NCBI GenBank assembly: GCA_963576565.1
Contig: OY755040.1
Span: forward strand, 26,146,703-26,210,702
Reading direction: 5' to 3'
Source: Aspidapion aeneum
Lineage: Eukaryota; Arthropoda; Insecta; Coleoptera; Brentidae
Length of the DNA: 64,000 bases
The translations under genes were made by a program, and so were the position numbers. This document shows, one piece after another, positions 1-11,255 of this stretch (position 1 is its first letter; every line of letters starts with the position of its first letter). The notes beneath the pieces were generated by a model. The model saw only the letters and a program-made list of their open reading frames with translations. It was not told where the DNA came from and searched no databases.

Positions 1-316
1 GTTGGTTGAAACAGCAGCGTTGCCTGATTGGGTCACAAGGTGGCCGCATCTTAACAATGGAGAGGAGATTTTTGCTCGGTGCAACAAATTTAAGAATAAG
101 GCATGCTTAAAATTAAAGCAATCCATAGTTAAGAAAGAAAATTTAAAAAGTCGGTGCGATGGGCCCTTAATATTTTAAAAATAAAATTCTTGTTTTTTGT
201 TTTTTGTTCCTTGTTTAATTAAAAAAAAAACTTTTGCAAAATTTTGATTATTGACTTGTATTTTGAGACATTTAAATAAATTCAAAGTGATATAAGCACG
301 CAGCAGTTCTGTGGCG
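1..316. other. Non-coding, AT-rich, with one MITE end
   Basis: No coding signal. At 150-166 the sequence GTCGGTGCGATGGGCCC, followed by TTA at 167-169, matches the right terminus of the twin MITEs at 22.6-23.0 kb. I could not find the matching left end upstream, so this is a solo or truncated end. Confidence 0.5.
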
Positions 317-553
317 TGGCCACTAAGATCACCAGAGATTACTCCGTCAGACTTTTATGTGTGGGGATTCCTAAAAAATATTGTTTTTGAAACGACAGTA
401 GAAACACGTAAATAACTAGTGAAACGTGTTAAAGAGGCGTGCCGGTAGCTTAAGAAAAGTCGTCACCAAGTCTAAACTGCAACTAATTCCGTGGCTAAAA
501 GACTTCATAAATGCATTGAAGTCGGTAGATTTCATTTTGAAAACTTACTTTAG
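317..553 (+). pseudogene. Mariner-like transposase C-terminal remnant
   Basis: One frame starting at 317 reads W-P then SPEITPSDFYVWGFLKN, the conserved block of Tc1/mariner superfamily transposases that carries the third catalytic aspartate (P-S-D-F). After a stop at 413-415 the same frame continues to a C-terminal block with KCIEVGRFHFEN, typical of this transposase group. There are at least three in-frame stops and no N-terminal part is visible, so it is a dead fragment. It resembles the better preserved copy on the minus strand at 10.5-11.3 kb, but the two are too diverged to call one family. The transposase would have cut and pasted its own element in the nucleus. Confident on superfamily, weak on lineage. 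Confidence 0.75.
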
Positions 554-1079
554 AAATACATTTATCTATCTGTTTTTTGGTGCTAAATATGCGAAATTTA
601 GTGGAAATCGATCTTGTTTATTTCATTTAGTAATGGATTGATTTTTAACGTGCTTACATCACTTTAAACTTATTTAAATATCTCAAAAACTAAGCCAAAT
701 ATATAAAAAAAATTAAATGCACTTTTTTTTGCCTAATTAAACAAGGAATAACAAAAATGAATTTGATTTTCAAAACATTTAGTGGCGTCAAAGATTGGGA
801 GGGTAAAATGGGGTGTCTACTTCCAAAGTCTACACCACTGCAAAGCTTTAGAAAACAAATACAATCGTTACTTAGAGATGTACGAGAATAGTCTTTGTAC
901 AAAATTTAGTGGAAATCTATGTAACGGTTTAAAAGTTATGACGAAAAAACCATGTTTTTTCCAAAACTTTGACACCCTGTATCTTTCTTAGGTAACCTTT
1001 TTTAAAAAAGTTTTGTTATGAAACTCTACTTTATGTTCACCTATTAAAATTAATGTACTTTAACCTGGACCACCCTGTA
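554..1079 (+). mobile_element. 3' non-coding tail of the mariner-like remnant
   Basis: AT-rich sequence ending in GACCACCCTG followed by TA at 1078-1079, the usual shape of a mariner-like terminus with its TA target site. The motif ACACCCTGTAT also occurs near 970, so two overlapping remnants are possible. No matching left terminus lies inside the window. Confidence 0.45.
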
Positions 1080-2060
1080 TATTATATCCGTACTGGGAAA
1101 GGGCCTCTAAAAATGATTGCTGCAAATACCGGCATATTGGATTTTAAATAAACCCGAATGTATTACTTAAAACAAATTTGAGCGGTCAATCGTTTCGAAG
1201 GGCACGGCGGTTCAACTTTTGGTTTTTTCTGGTCACTAGTTACCAAACCGGACCACTAAAACGAACTTGGTTGAAACTCTTACCCTAAGTTTTGAAAATG
1301 ATTCCAATGTTTATTTTTGCGGTTTGTTTATGGCGGGTTTTTATTATGGAAAACAAACTTTTTATCTTCCTTTAAAAATGAGGAAAAAGTTGAGTTTTTT
1401 GGGAGAAAGTTTTTGCATAAAAAAGCGACTGTGCTCATGGAAGCACAGCTGCTAAATGATAGAGATATGAACCCTAGAATAACGACATCTGAAAAGTGGG
1501 TTATAAATATAACAATGTCCAGTTCTTTCATCTTTGCCGTATGAAGAAAATAAATGTGGAGCTACTGATGGGATTTATTAATCCCCCAGATCGTAGACCT
1601 CCAAGGGGTTTAAAAAAATCTAGTGGGCGCCAAACTAGTTTATTGAAACCTAATATCTCATGGTGTTTATCTTCTTTTAAACACTGGAATAGGTGAAGCT
1701 TATTAACAGTGCTGTTTCTGCTCATTAACTTGAATAAATTTTAGGATATGAGTAAAGTAAAAAAAAACAAAAACTGTTTTTCCTCTTACCAATTTTAATG
1801 TGTAAAATGTTTGGTTGATGTAAACTCAAATTACAAAATAACAGACAAGAGGCAATATGCAAACAAAAGGTTAATTTCAGTACATCCCACACCCTTGACT
1901 ACAGCAGAAAACCATGTTTCGTTTCGAACACATATGCACGCCAATTTGAACAACAAATCAACCCTGACAACTGCAAGAGTTTCAGTCAAAAACTCCTTTG
2001 TATAGCAAATCATCCCTACAATCAGGTATGTTATTTTTATCTGCTGAACTCTCGAAAGAA
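1080..2060. other. Non-coding, no recognisable feature
   Basis: Short overlapping open frames occur on both strands (none over 81 codons), with no motif I recognise. Probably old transposon debris or intergenic DNA. Confidence 0.5.
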
Positions 2061-2073
2061 TAATAATGATAAT
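2061..2073 (+). repeat. Left 13-bp direct repeat flanking the 514-bp array
   Basis: TAATAATGATAAT abuts the first monomer and is repeated exactly at 4112-4124 just past the array. The last three bases (AAT) could belong to the monomer, so the minimum repeat is 10 bp. Confidence 0.7.
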
Positions 2074-4111
2074 CAAACAAGTTTCGTGGCTAATCGATCA
2101 AATTGGAGTTTTTTGTTTCCCTTATATTTTTCCGTGGGTAGCCTGAAAGCTTAACCTTACGGGGGTCCAAGATCTAATGGACACCTAATAAGTGTTGACA
2201 GTTAACCGTTTCGTCCTTATGGGACTCGTCAGAACACTGCTGGTCAATGTGACAAATCTTGCGAAGTTAATCAGACGGTTTTGTCTCTAATTAAATGTAA
2301 TTAGTGAGAGAACTATAGCAAGAAGCGCCATCTACCGAGATACGAGAGAAACAAAAAACCAAAAGCAGGCGAAAACACTGCTATACAATATCGATCAATG
2401 AAAAGATCGAATGCAAATTAAAGAAAACAACTATAGTCCGTGACCTACGACAGATCTTTGTCTTTCAGGCCGGATCAACACAGATTGCATTTTTACCCGT
2501 CTTCAAGACAGTGAGCGTCAATCAACGGAATTTTTAAGCCAAATAATACTAACAAACGTGGAATTTCGTACCCGTGAATTTAAAAATCAAACAAGTTTCG
2601 TGGCTAATCGGGCAAAAAGGAGTTTTTTGTTTCCCTTATATTTTTCCGTGGGTAGCCTGAAAGCTTAACCTCACGTGGGTCCAAGATCTAATGGACACCT
2701 AATAAGTGTTGACAGTTACCCGTTTCGTCCTTATGGGACTCCTCAGAACACTGCTGGTCAATGTGACAAATCTTGCGAAGTTAATCAGACAGTTTTGTCT
2801 CTAATTAAATGTAATTAGTGAGAGAACTATAGCAAGAAGCGCCATCTACCGAGATACGAGAGAAACAAAAAACCAAAAGCAGGCGAAAACACTGCTACAC
2901 AATATCGATCAATGAAAAGATCGAATGCAAATTAAAGAAAACAACTATAGTCCGTGACCTACGACAGCTCTTTGTCTTTCAGGCCGGATCAACACAGATT
3001 GCATTTTTACCCGTCTTCAAGACAGTGAGCGTCAATCAACGGAATTTTTAAGCCAAATAATACTAACAAACGTGGAATTTCGTACCCGTGAATTTAAAAA
3101 TCAAACAAGTTTCATGGCTAATCGGGCAAAAAGGAGTTTTTTGTTTCCCTTATATTTTTCCGTGGGTAGCTTGAAAGCTTAACCTCACGGGGGTCCAAGA
3201 TCTAATGGACACCTAATAAGTGTTGACAGTTAACCGTTTCGTCCTTATGGGACTCCTCAGAACACTGCTGGTCAATGTGACAAATCTTGCGAAGTTAATC
3301 AGACAGTTTTGTCTCTAATTAAATGTAATTAGTGAGAGAACTATAGCAAGAAGCGCCATCTACCGAGATACGAGAGAAACAAAAAACCAAAAGCAGGCGA
3401 AAACACTGCTATACAATATCGATCAATGAAAAGATCGAATGCAAATTAAAGAAAACAACTATAGTCCGTGACCTACGACAGCTCTTTGTCTTTCAGGCCG
3501 GATCAACACAGATTGCATTTTTACCCGTCTTCAAGACAGTGAGCGTCAATCAACGGAATTTTTAAGCCAAATAATACTAACAAACGTGGAATTTCGTACC
3601 CGTGAATTTAAAAATCAAACAAGTTTCATGGCTAATCGGGCAAAAAGGAGTTTTTTGTTTCCCTTATATTTTTCCGTGGGTAGCTTGAAAGCTTAACCTC
3701 ACGGGGGTCCAAGATCTAATGGACACCTAATAAGTGTTGACAGTTAACCGTTTCGTCCTTATGGGACTCCTCAGAACACTGCTGGTCAATGTGACAAATC
3801 TTGCGAAGTTAATCAGACGGTTTTGTCTCTAATTAAATGTAATTAGTGAGATAACTATAGCAAGAAGCGCCATCTACCGAGATACGAGAGAAACAAAAAA
3901 CCAAAAGCAGGCGAAAACACTGCTATACAATATCGATCAATGAAAAGATCGAATGCAAATTAAAGAAAACAACTATAGTCCGTGACCTACTCTTTGTCTT
4001 TTAGGCCGGATCAACACAGATTGCATTATTGCCCGTCTTCGAGACAGTGAGCGTCAATCAACGGAATTTTTAAGCCTTTTTAAATTAACGGGTACGAAAT
4101 TCCACGTTTGT
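2074..4111 (+). repeat. 514-bp tandem repeat array, four copies
   Basis: The phrase AATCAAACAAGTTTC recurs at 2071, 2585, 3099 and 3613, giving an exact 514-bp period. Copies differ by only scattered substitutions, so the amplification is recent or homogenised. Each monomer holds a short hairpin (ATCGATC...GATCGAT type) and the palindromic stretch CTAATTAAATGTAATTAG. The last copy does not finish normally: from about 4077 the final ~36 bases are the reverse complement of the usual monomer end (GGGTACGAAATTCCACG instead of CGTGGAATTTCGTACCC). The whole array is bounded by the direct repeat TAATAATGATAAT at 2061-2073 and 4112-4124, which looks like a target-site duplication. No coding potential. 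Confidence 0.93.
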
Positions 4112-4124
4112 TAATAATGATAAT
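4112..4124 (+). repeat. Right 13-bp direct repeat flanking the 514-bp array
   Basis: Exact second copy of the sequence at 2061-2073, immediately after the inverted tail of the last monomer. Confidence 0.7.
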
Positions 4125-6061
4125 ATTCCCATCACTCCGTTAAGACATTTACATCAGTATTTATTAAAGGGTCTAAAATGCTAAGTCCTTCAAACTCGGT
4201 CTAGTTTTTGGTTAAAGGTTTAACTAAATAGTGTATATCCGCACAAAATTAAAAAAAAATAAAAAAATGCAATATATTGATTTAAAAATGATAGCCATCC
4301 AAACATCACTAAGAGATGTCCAATAAAATTCAGTGTCAGCTGTTCGCTATATTTTACAAGTTAATTATTTAGAAAAGTTAGCGATGATGAAACCGATGTT
4401 TAATTGTTTTGGTTGAAGTATAATTGAAAACGGATTCTAATATATCTTGTGCTTTCTATAGTATTTAAATATTGATACGTATTTAATACGGTAATGCCTC
4501 TACAGAAATAGTTTTAAGATATTAATGTATTATTTAGCTTTGAAAATTTTTGTATAATATTTAAGTTTTATGAAAAGAAGAAAAAATTTCGAAAAAATGA
4601 TATTTTGTTACAAATTTTTTTTGTGTTTTTTCTTTATTTTTAAAGTTAATTTAAATTTTTGTAAGTTAAAACTCACTAAGAAATGCCTATTGTGCTATTG
4701 CACGTTAGCGTAATCTTTGCAGTAATTTATCGTGTAAAAATACACTTAAACCAGTCGGTATCAAGTTCAAAGGCTTTAGTACTAGACCTTGGTCTAAGTG
4801 CTAAAGATCTTAGTAAATACTGGTGGTATTTCATCTGTATCTTCTTCATCAACTTCTTATTGTCATAAGAAATAAAATGTAGATTAATTTTTTGCCCCAT
4901 ACAAATATCATAAGTGCTTCATGGAAAACTTCTGACAGTTTCCTTTGCCTGTTTCAACTGGCCCATGCCTCTTGTCACTTTTTGGAACAGAGATCTTTTT
5001 ATTAGATGCCCGTGCTCTTAAGTGCACTTCTACATCTAAACGTTCTCCTTAGTAGAAGGGAATTCGCTGAGAATGTCACACAGTTTTATTTTAAGTCCTA
5101 CTTCCTGAAAAACATGGTAAACTGTTTCTCCAAAACGTTCTTCGCAATAAGCCTAAGGTCGGTTGTAGAGCAGAAAAAGACATTTGTTGAGATTGTCACA
5201 CGCTTATAGTTTAAGACTTACATCCTGAAATCTATGTTTAAAAAAATATATTTGTTTCTATATTTCCTCATTGATCTCATGAGGTCACGATCCCCACAAG
5301 ACATATTGCTGGGTTGTTTAATTCCTTGGCCACTGTTTAATTTTGTTCTAATATGAACTATTTCCTGATCTTGCATATGTATTTCTTTGTTTTAAGACAT
5401 AGATGCTTTAGTCCACAATCCTGCAATTGAATCCGCATCTCTAAAAGCTGCTACACATTCATTTATTATCCTCTAATCACACGCACAGGTGTTCCTGCCA
5501 GGATACAGCGCACCGAGCAGCTTTATATAGAATTCCTGTTCTTGTATACACTCGTTTCAAGAATGACGGGGAGAAGAACAAGCAAATTAATTTAGTATAA
5601 TAAGTTTGGATTGTCCTGCAATATAAATGGAGCATGCCACCAACAATATAGTGCTTAAAAGTTAGATAATAATGGCTTTAGATCCTTGTAAGGCATTCCA
5701 TTAGATTTTAAAACTTAATTTGATCCCCGCATTTTAGCATTTTTGATCTGCGAAGTATTTTGCATAAAAAATATTTTGTTTATATTCTACAAAAGAAAAA
5801 TTCTTATCTCTTTTTATGCACCAGGCAAACAAATAAACTTACCTTCCGCCCATGCTTTCCATTCTCTGTTTATTTTAAAGGAAAGTTTCGAATAGTTTTC
5901 CATTGTTTATCTGGTTTAGCTTTAGCTGCTTCGTATAGAGATGATTATTTACCTAAAACAAAGGAAAAGCAAAATATGAAACTTGCATTTTTTTGGCTAT
6001 TTCTTTAACTTAAATTAATTTTAGGAGAAAGCCACACTAGATTTTGTCGGCATAGATATGA
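4125..6061. other. Non-coding, AT-rich; weak internal duplication
   Basis: No recognisable gene. Two stretches at about 5066-5130 and 5186-5245 are diverged direct copies (GAGAATGTCACAC / GAGATTGTCACAC, then TTTAAG and CTTCCTGAAA / CATCCTGAAA), roughly 120 bp apart. Nothing else stands out. Confidence 0.45.
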
Positions 6062-6069
6062 CTAGAGAC

Positions 6070-6462
6070 TAGAGGTGGGCTGCGATTTCACGAACTGTGA
6101 CTTTGTCACTGTGACTCGTTTGTCGCAGTCACGGTCTGCTTCAGTCCAAACGAAATAGCAGTGACATTCTGTCACAGTCTGGTCTGGCACTAAGCGCCCC
6201 GACCGAACCCCCACGACCCCAACGACGTTGCAGCATAAAAGTCGCGATCGCGACAGTGACTGATTGATGAACCGCTCCAGCTGTTGCGTCACGTCAAAGA
6301 GGCAGTACCGCGCAGCGTAGAGAACAATTTTCTATATTGCGATTTTGCGATTTACATTAGTTAAACTGCTCCAAAAAATCACTGCTATTTGTCACCGTGA
6401 CGCGACTGAAGCAGTCACGTTCTGTCACTGCTCCACTAAAATCGCAGGTTGGCCCATCTCTA
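6070..6462. mobile_element. hAT-like MITE with 8-bp TSD
   Basis: A 393-bp non-autonomous element. The left end TAGAGGTGGGCTGCGATTT and the reverse complement of the right end (TAGAGATGGGCCAACCTGCG) match apart from a short indel. Flanking octamers are CTAGAGAC (6062-6069) and CTAGAAAC (6463-6470), 7 of 8 identical. Termini and 8-bp TSD fit the hAT superfamily. The interior is full of GTCACTGTGAC-like inverted motifs (6110-6180 and 6390-6430) that would fold into a subterminal stem. No transposase is encoded. Confidence 0.85.
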
Positions 6463-6470
6463 CTAGAAAC

Positions 6471-6825
6471 CCTGTATGTTGACATATTTTTACAAAAGAG
6501 AGACGCGACAAACCCATCAACGTCACTGAAATTATCATTTTTTGGTTATGTTATTTTCTTGCCAACTTCATTGGCGCTTCACTAAAATAATTTATATTGT
6601 CAGCGGCGAGTGGCATCAATCATCATGCAACATATAAACAAACACGTTTGTCTGCACCCTCCGTATAGGTTTTGTTAAAAATCGTTTATTTTTATTTTCC
6701 GACGCTTATGAATTGACAGAAGGTGCGTCTCTCTCTAAACATCGCTAGAGTATAATAGAGAACCGATATTTTCATCTTTTGATTTTGACTTAACTAAATT
6801 TGACTTTGAAGAGTTTTTCGCGTCT
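6471..6825. other. Short non-coding spacer
   Basis: Sequence between two mobile elements; no motif recognised. Confidence 0.4.
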
Positions 6826-6832
6826 CTTTATC

Positions 6833-7966
6833 CAAGGCCAACACAAAAATAGAGGCAACGACCCTGAAAAAATCAGCTGTTCTCCGGGGACTGAATTTTA
6901 CATTGGGTCTTATGGGAGGTCAGACGTTTTTTTATGATATTTTCAAAATGGCACTACAGATTTCTGCAAAATTTCAGTGAAATATTCTCAGACACCATCC
7001 CGATATTCCACCAAAGGTTTGTAAGGAAGCAACACGATTAAAAGGTTAAAATCTTCAAGATTTAGCATTCCTTATTTTGAATTTAAATTATCCGCCATGT
7101 ACCACATGCCAACTGTTATATTTGACATGTATTTGACTTTGTCATCTGTGATTGTCACATTCCCTTCTGCTTTGAACTTAATTTTTGTGTGAGCTAATGA
7201 AGCGGCTCTGAAAAATTAAGGATTACTATAGATTTTAAAAAAATTGTCCTAAAAGAATATAGTAAAAATAATCTCAAAACCGGCTTTATTTAAAAAAAAA
7301 TCAAATATTCATGAACCGCCATTCCAACTTCTGTTTTTTTCAACCCTGAGCAGGGCTATCAAAACGGACGGGCCACGATCCTCTACTTTGTTGACGTCAC
7401 ATCCGGAGCTGATTTTTTTTGATGGCCACGTTACGACACAGCTGATTGTCATTAAAATATTGAAGTTGGAATGACGGTTCATGGATATTTGATTTTTTTT
7501 TAAAATAAAGCGTTTTTTGAGATTGTTTTTACTTTATTCTGGCAGAACAATTTTTTTTAAATGTATAGTAAGCCCTAATTTTTCATAGCCGCTTCATTAG
7601 CTCACACAAAAATTAAGTTTAAAGCAGAAGCGAATCTGATAATTACATATGACAAAGTCAAATACATGTCAAATATAACAGTTGGCATGTGGTACATGGC
7701 GGGTAATTTGAATTCAAAATAAGGAATGCTAAATCTTGAAGATTTTAACCTTTTAATCATGTTACTTCCTTACAAACCTTTGGTGGAATATCGGGATGGT
7801 GTCTGAGAATATTTCACTGAAATTTTACGGAAATCTGTAGTGCCATTTTAAAAATATCATAAAAAAACGTCTGACCTCCCATAAGACCCAATGTAAAATT
7901 CAGCCCCGGGAGAACAGCTGATTTTTTCAGGGTCGTGGCCTCTATTTTTGTGTTGGCATTGCCCTG
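6833..7966. mobile_element. Composite inverted dimer of a CAGGG-ended DNA element
   Basis: A giant imperfect palindrome. Arm 1 (6833 to about 7346) and arm 2 (7351-7966) are the same element in opposite orientation. Arm 2 is full length (616 bp), running from CAGGGCTATCAAAACGG to its other end GTTGGCATTGCCCTG. Arm 1 lacks about the last 110 bp. Both outer termini of the composite are therefore the same (left) end of the element. The composite is flanked by CTTTATC at 6826-6832 and 7967-7973, a perfect 7-bp TSD. No open frame of note. A relative at 45,896-46,416 also has a 7-bp TSD. The ends resemble hAT, whose usual TSD is 8 bp; P-type elements are an alternative. Superfamily left open. Confidence 0.85.
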
Positions 7967-7973
7967 CTTTATC

Positions 7974-8329
7974 TTTAAAATATGTCATACATACAGGGTC
8001 TCTAGATATGACATGTGCCAACTAGGTTGGCTTAGAGTCAACCTACAGGGACTCTAGGTTGGCTTAGACATTTTGTTCCAAAATACGTTCGAAACCACGT
8101 TTGTATGGCCTCTTGATCTAATTAAGGTCACACATGCGAGTGCCTTCTTGCTAGTAAAAACTTTATGCTTAGGTTTATTGCTTGGTGGGAGGTTTTATTT
8201 TTTTATTACTTTAATTTAGTGGCAGTGAAGTTTATTTTTTGGCGCCACGGTGCTTATATTCATAACAAAAGTTGAATGAAAATTTGGCCAGATTAGCGCA
8301 GAATAAGGAGTTAACTAGATGCTACACCT
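7974..8329. other. Non-coding, small duplicated motif
   Basis: Contains two copies of CTCTAG...TTGGCTTAGA near 8002-8070. Otherwise no recognisable feature. Confidence 0.4.
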
Positions 8330-8662
8330 ATGTGTTTTGGTAAAAGAATAATAGAAAAAGGGATGTTCCCTAAACCTCTCATAAAAGTTAATAGAAACAA
8401 TTATGATCGCAGTGCATATAGGCATGGAGACACGGAATTGATCCACTACCAGCTTTTGTCTATTGTCTCAGGCGACAACTTTCCAGCTTACATCGGTGTA
8501 GACCAAGATAGGCTATGTTGCAGTCTTTTGGTCTTTTGGTCACCGCACCCGTATTACCGGTCCTTTGCGACGCTTCTACATCCGCCTAGAGGTTTTAGAG
8601 ACAAAAGATCTTTGACCGAAACTGAACTAGTTATTGATATAGAGGCCAAAAACAAGGACTAA
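8330..8662 (+). CDS. Unrecognised 110-codon open frame, doubtful
   Basis: An ATG-started frame of 110 codons with mixed composition (tyrosine, arginine, histidine and acidic residues) and a charged end, ETELVIDIEAKNKD. I recognise no domain, signal peptide or membrane segment. It lies between transposon remnants and has no visible promoter or paralogue in the window. It may be a piece of an unrecognised transposon protein or chance. Listed only because its composition is less AT-biased than neighbouring open frames. Confidence 0.2.
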   Translation: MCFGKRIIEKGMFPKPLIKVNRNNYDRSAYRHGDTELIHYQLLSIVSGDNFPAYIGVDQDRLCCSLLVFWSPHPYYRSFATLLHPPRGFRDKRSLTETELVIDIEAKNKD

Positions 8663-8879
8663 AAATAAATTTGTCAAAAATTAAATAAATTAATTTCTCA
8701 AAAAATAACCAGAGATATGCTCGAGACATCCCTTTCTTTCGTTTTATTTCTTATCCATTCATTCCTTTTTTTATCTGTTATCTTTACATGTAATACCTTA
8801 TCCATATTTGATTTTGTGTGTCCAGGTCTGGGATCAATTGGTTAGTACAGAAATGATACATTGGTTATACACTCTAGTT

Positions 8880-9330
8880 TTTTGGGTTCTGAGGATATTC
8901 TTTTAAATGTAGCTTAATTTACTGCCCATGCCAGTCTTACTCGTCTCGTGATTTCACCTGTTTGATTTTTTTTAGTTTAATCTTTTGTCCGAGGTATATA
9001 TATTCCTCTACTTGTTCTATTTTCTCTTGGTTTATTCTGATCTTGATATCTTTATCTGTGTTTGGTATGATTTTAGTTTAGTTTATACTCAAGCCTATGT
9101 TTTTAGCTGCTGTATCTAGTTCTTCCAGCATTTTTACCAGTTCTTCTTTCTTATCTGTTATTAAGGCGATATCATCAGCATATCTTAGGTGGTTCAAGTA
9201 TTGTCCGTTTACTTTTGTGGCTATTTCTTCCCAATCTAATTTTTTTTAAACATCTAGGGCCTGGGTAAATAGTTTAGGGGATATTGTGTCACACCTCTTT
9301 TTATGAAGATTGGCTTGGTTTCTTCGATTT
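8880..9330 (-). pseudogene. RTE-like LINE reverse transcriptase fragment
   Basis: The minus strand reads R-C-D-T-I-S-P-K-L-F-T, then the catalytic YADD box (codons at 9171-9182, context LRYADDIALITDKKEEL), then a thumb-like region ending in IEQVEEYIYLGQKI. This order is that of the palm and thumb of RTE-type non-LTR reverse transcriptases in insects, which copy LINE RNA at a nicked target site. Stops interrupt it on both sides of the YADD block. There is no endonuclease domain attached and no upstream RT part, so this is a 5'-truncated, dead copy. Clade assignment is by resemblance only. Confidence 0.85.
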
Positions 9331-10541
9331 TTAGCATTAAATGACTATAAAGATCCCTCCCAGATGATATGCAATCTAAAACTTACTAAAAAAGAATTTA
9401 CAGTTCATTAAAAAAATACTATTTCCCACACCACCTACAGGTAGCAAAAAACTTAAAATTTCTTACTTTAAACGAATACAGCATGCACGGCAATAGTAAA
9501 CTGTCACTTTAAAATTAAAGTATTGTCTGTTTATATCAAAACGAAAGGAAAAATGGAATGAAAGTGCGTAGGATTAGCACTGAATTTTCTAGTTACATTA
9601 TTTTTATTATTATTTCATAAAGATGACAACGATGGTCGAGTACCGGTTGGGGGCCGACTACTGGCGCGTATCATCTTTGTTCTAATAAAATTTTGAATAT
9701 GCCCGTAAAAAAAGGAAAATATTACGTAAACAACGCCAATAAATCCCACTTCTGACTTGCCATAGCGCCGTATTCTGTAGCGGCGCCATCTGTGACGTCA
9801 TTGTAGAAGGCGTGGGCGCGCGGGACAACAGCAATGGAGGAAAATTTGAAAGGGTAATTGTGATATTCACGCGCTGAAGCTGGAGCATCAAGTTGGTTGC
9901 TGAGCAATGGGAGTAATGGCATTGTCTTACGTCTAAAGCCGAGCTCTCAGCTCTTACTAGTCTATACATGGTGAGTTCTAGCTAATAGGCCAAAATTGCA
10001 GGATCAATTCAGCAAATTGGTTTTTAGGTGTTTTGGAACAAACATTGGTGTATGGGGTTTTTTAAGAGGAGAAATACGAATGTGGTATTATTTTTAATAG
10101 ATTTTGTAATAGATTCGCCACTTGCGGTATCTCTAGTGCCTTTAATTTGGCATATATTTTTTGTCAGCTAATTTATTACAAATCTGACCATATTTAAAAT
10201 CCTTGATGTCTTTTCTAAAAAAAAGGTACACTTGTTTAAACTCATAAGATCCAACCGTTTTTGAGAAAAACACTAAACAAGAATGCAATGTCTTCGGCAA
10301 AATATGATTAAGTGCACTTTTAGGAAAAATGGAAATTTAAAATAACTAATTGAAAATTGAAATCAATCTATTACAATACATATCATGGGTAAAACAACAA
10401 ACATAAAAACAAATTAATTTATGAAAATAGAAGGTAATTACATATTTCAAAATGGAAAAGAAATATTTAATTACATTTTCAAATTGTCCGTCATTGCACT
10501 CAATACATTTATTAGACGTTTGCTTAGAGATCGCCTAACAT
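9331..10541. other. Non-coding; local CpG-rich patch
   Basis: Mostly AT-rich. Positions 9640-9960 are GC-richer with many CpG and GGCGC words, and a 95-codon minus-strand frame runs through them without recognisable motif. The rest (9970-10,541) is probably the 3' non-coding part of the transposon whose transposase follows on the minus strand. Confidence 0.4.
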
Positions 10542-11255
10542 TTATTGTTTTTTTCTGTTTTTTATTTCTTCCACACCATTAACAATTTTCCCCCATAGTT
10601 GTTGTTGGGTTGTTGGAGTGGTTCTATCAACAATATCTTTAAGGTAGCTCCAAAAATAAAAATCCAAAGGATTTAAATCGGGACTTTTAGGGGGCCAATT
10701 AATTTCTTTTCCACGACCAGTCCAATGTTGCGGAAAATGATTCCTGAGATAATTCCGTACATTTATGGAATAATGAGGTGGTGCCCCATCTTGCATAAAC
10801 CACATATTATCCCTCATATTAAGAGGAATATAATCCAGCAGTTCTGTGGATCATTTTCCAAGAACTATAAATAAGAGGGGCCATTTAAATTTGGCGGAAG
10901 CTCCATAGGGCCAATTATGTGATCACCAAGTAAACCACACCATACATTCATTATAAATTCATGTTAAAAATGTTTGGCAAGTGTGGATTTTCAACCTCCC
11001 AATGGTGACTATTTCGCCAATTAAAAACTCCACGCCTGGTAAACGTGTCTTCGTCAGTGAAATCGGGATCTTCTTGCTGCTTATTGCGCATCATTGCTGA
11101 GAATTCCAATCCCTAAGGGTAATCACCTGGCAATAAATCTTGTACAGGAGTAAAGTGGTAGGCTTTGAAATTTTCTTTTTTGAGTATTTTTTGTAGAGCT
11201 GTTTGACTTATCTCAGTTGCTGCCGATAAACGTCTGCTACTTGTTTCAGGGTTTT
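10542..11255 (-). pseudogene. Mariner-like (DD41D-type) transposase pseudogene
   Basis: Reading leftwards from about 11,255: a helix-turn-helix-like region (ATEISQTALQKILKKENF), then DEDTFTRRGVFNWRNSHHWE, then after a frameshift near 10,950 NVWCGLLGDHIIGPMELPP, then the intact last 91 codons with FMQDGAPPH and SPDLNPLDFYFW. The two visible catalytic aspartates (QDG and PLD) are separated by 41 residues, which fits a DD41D arrangement rather than classical DD34D mariner. Breaks: an in-frame stop after DYP, at least two frame changes between 10,850 and 10,960, and stops around them. The enzyme would have moved its own element. I did not find convincing terminal inverted repeats. Confidence 0.88.

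Noticed and set aside
9640..9960. CpG-rich patch as promoter
   Set aside because: No downstream gene on either strand; probably an old transposon end.
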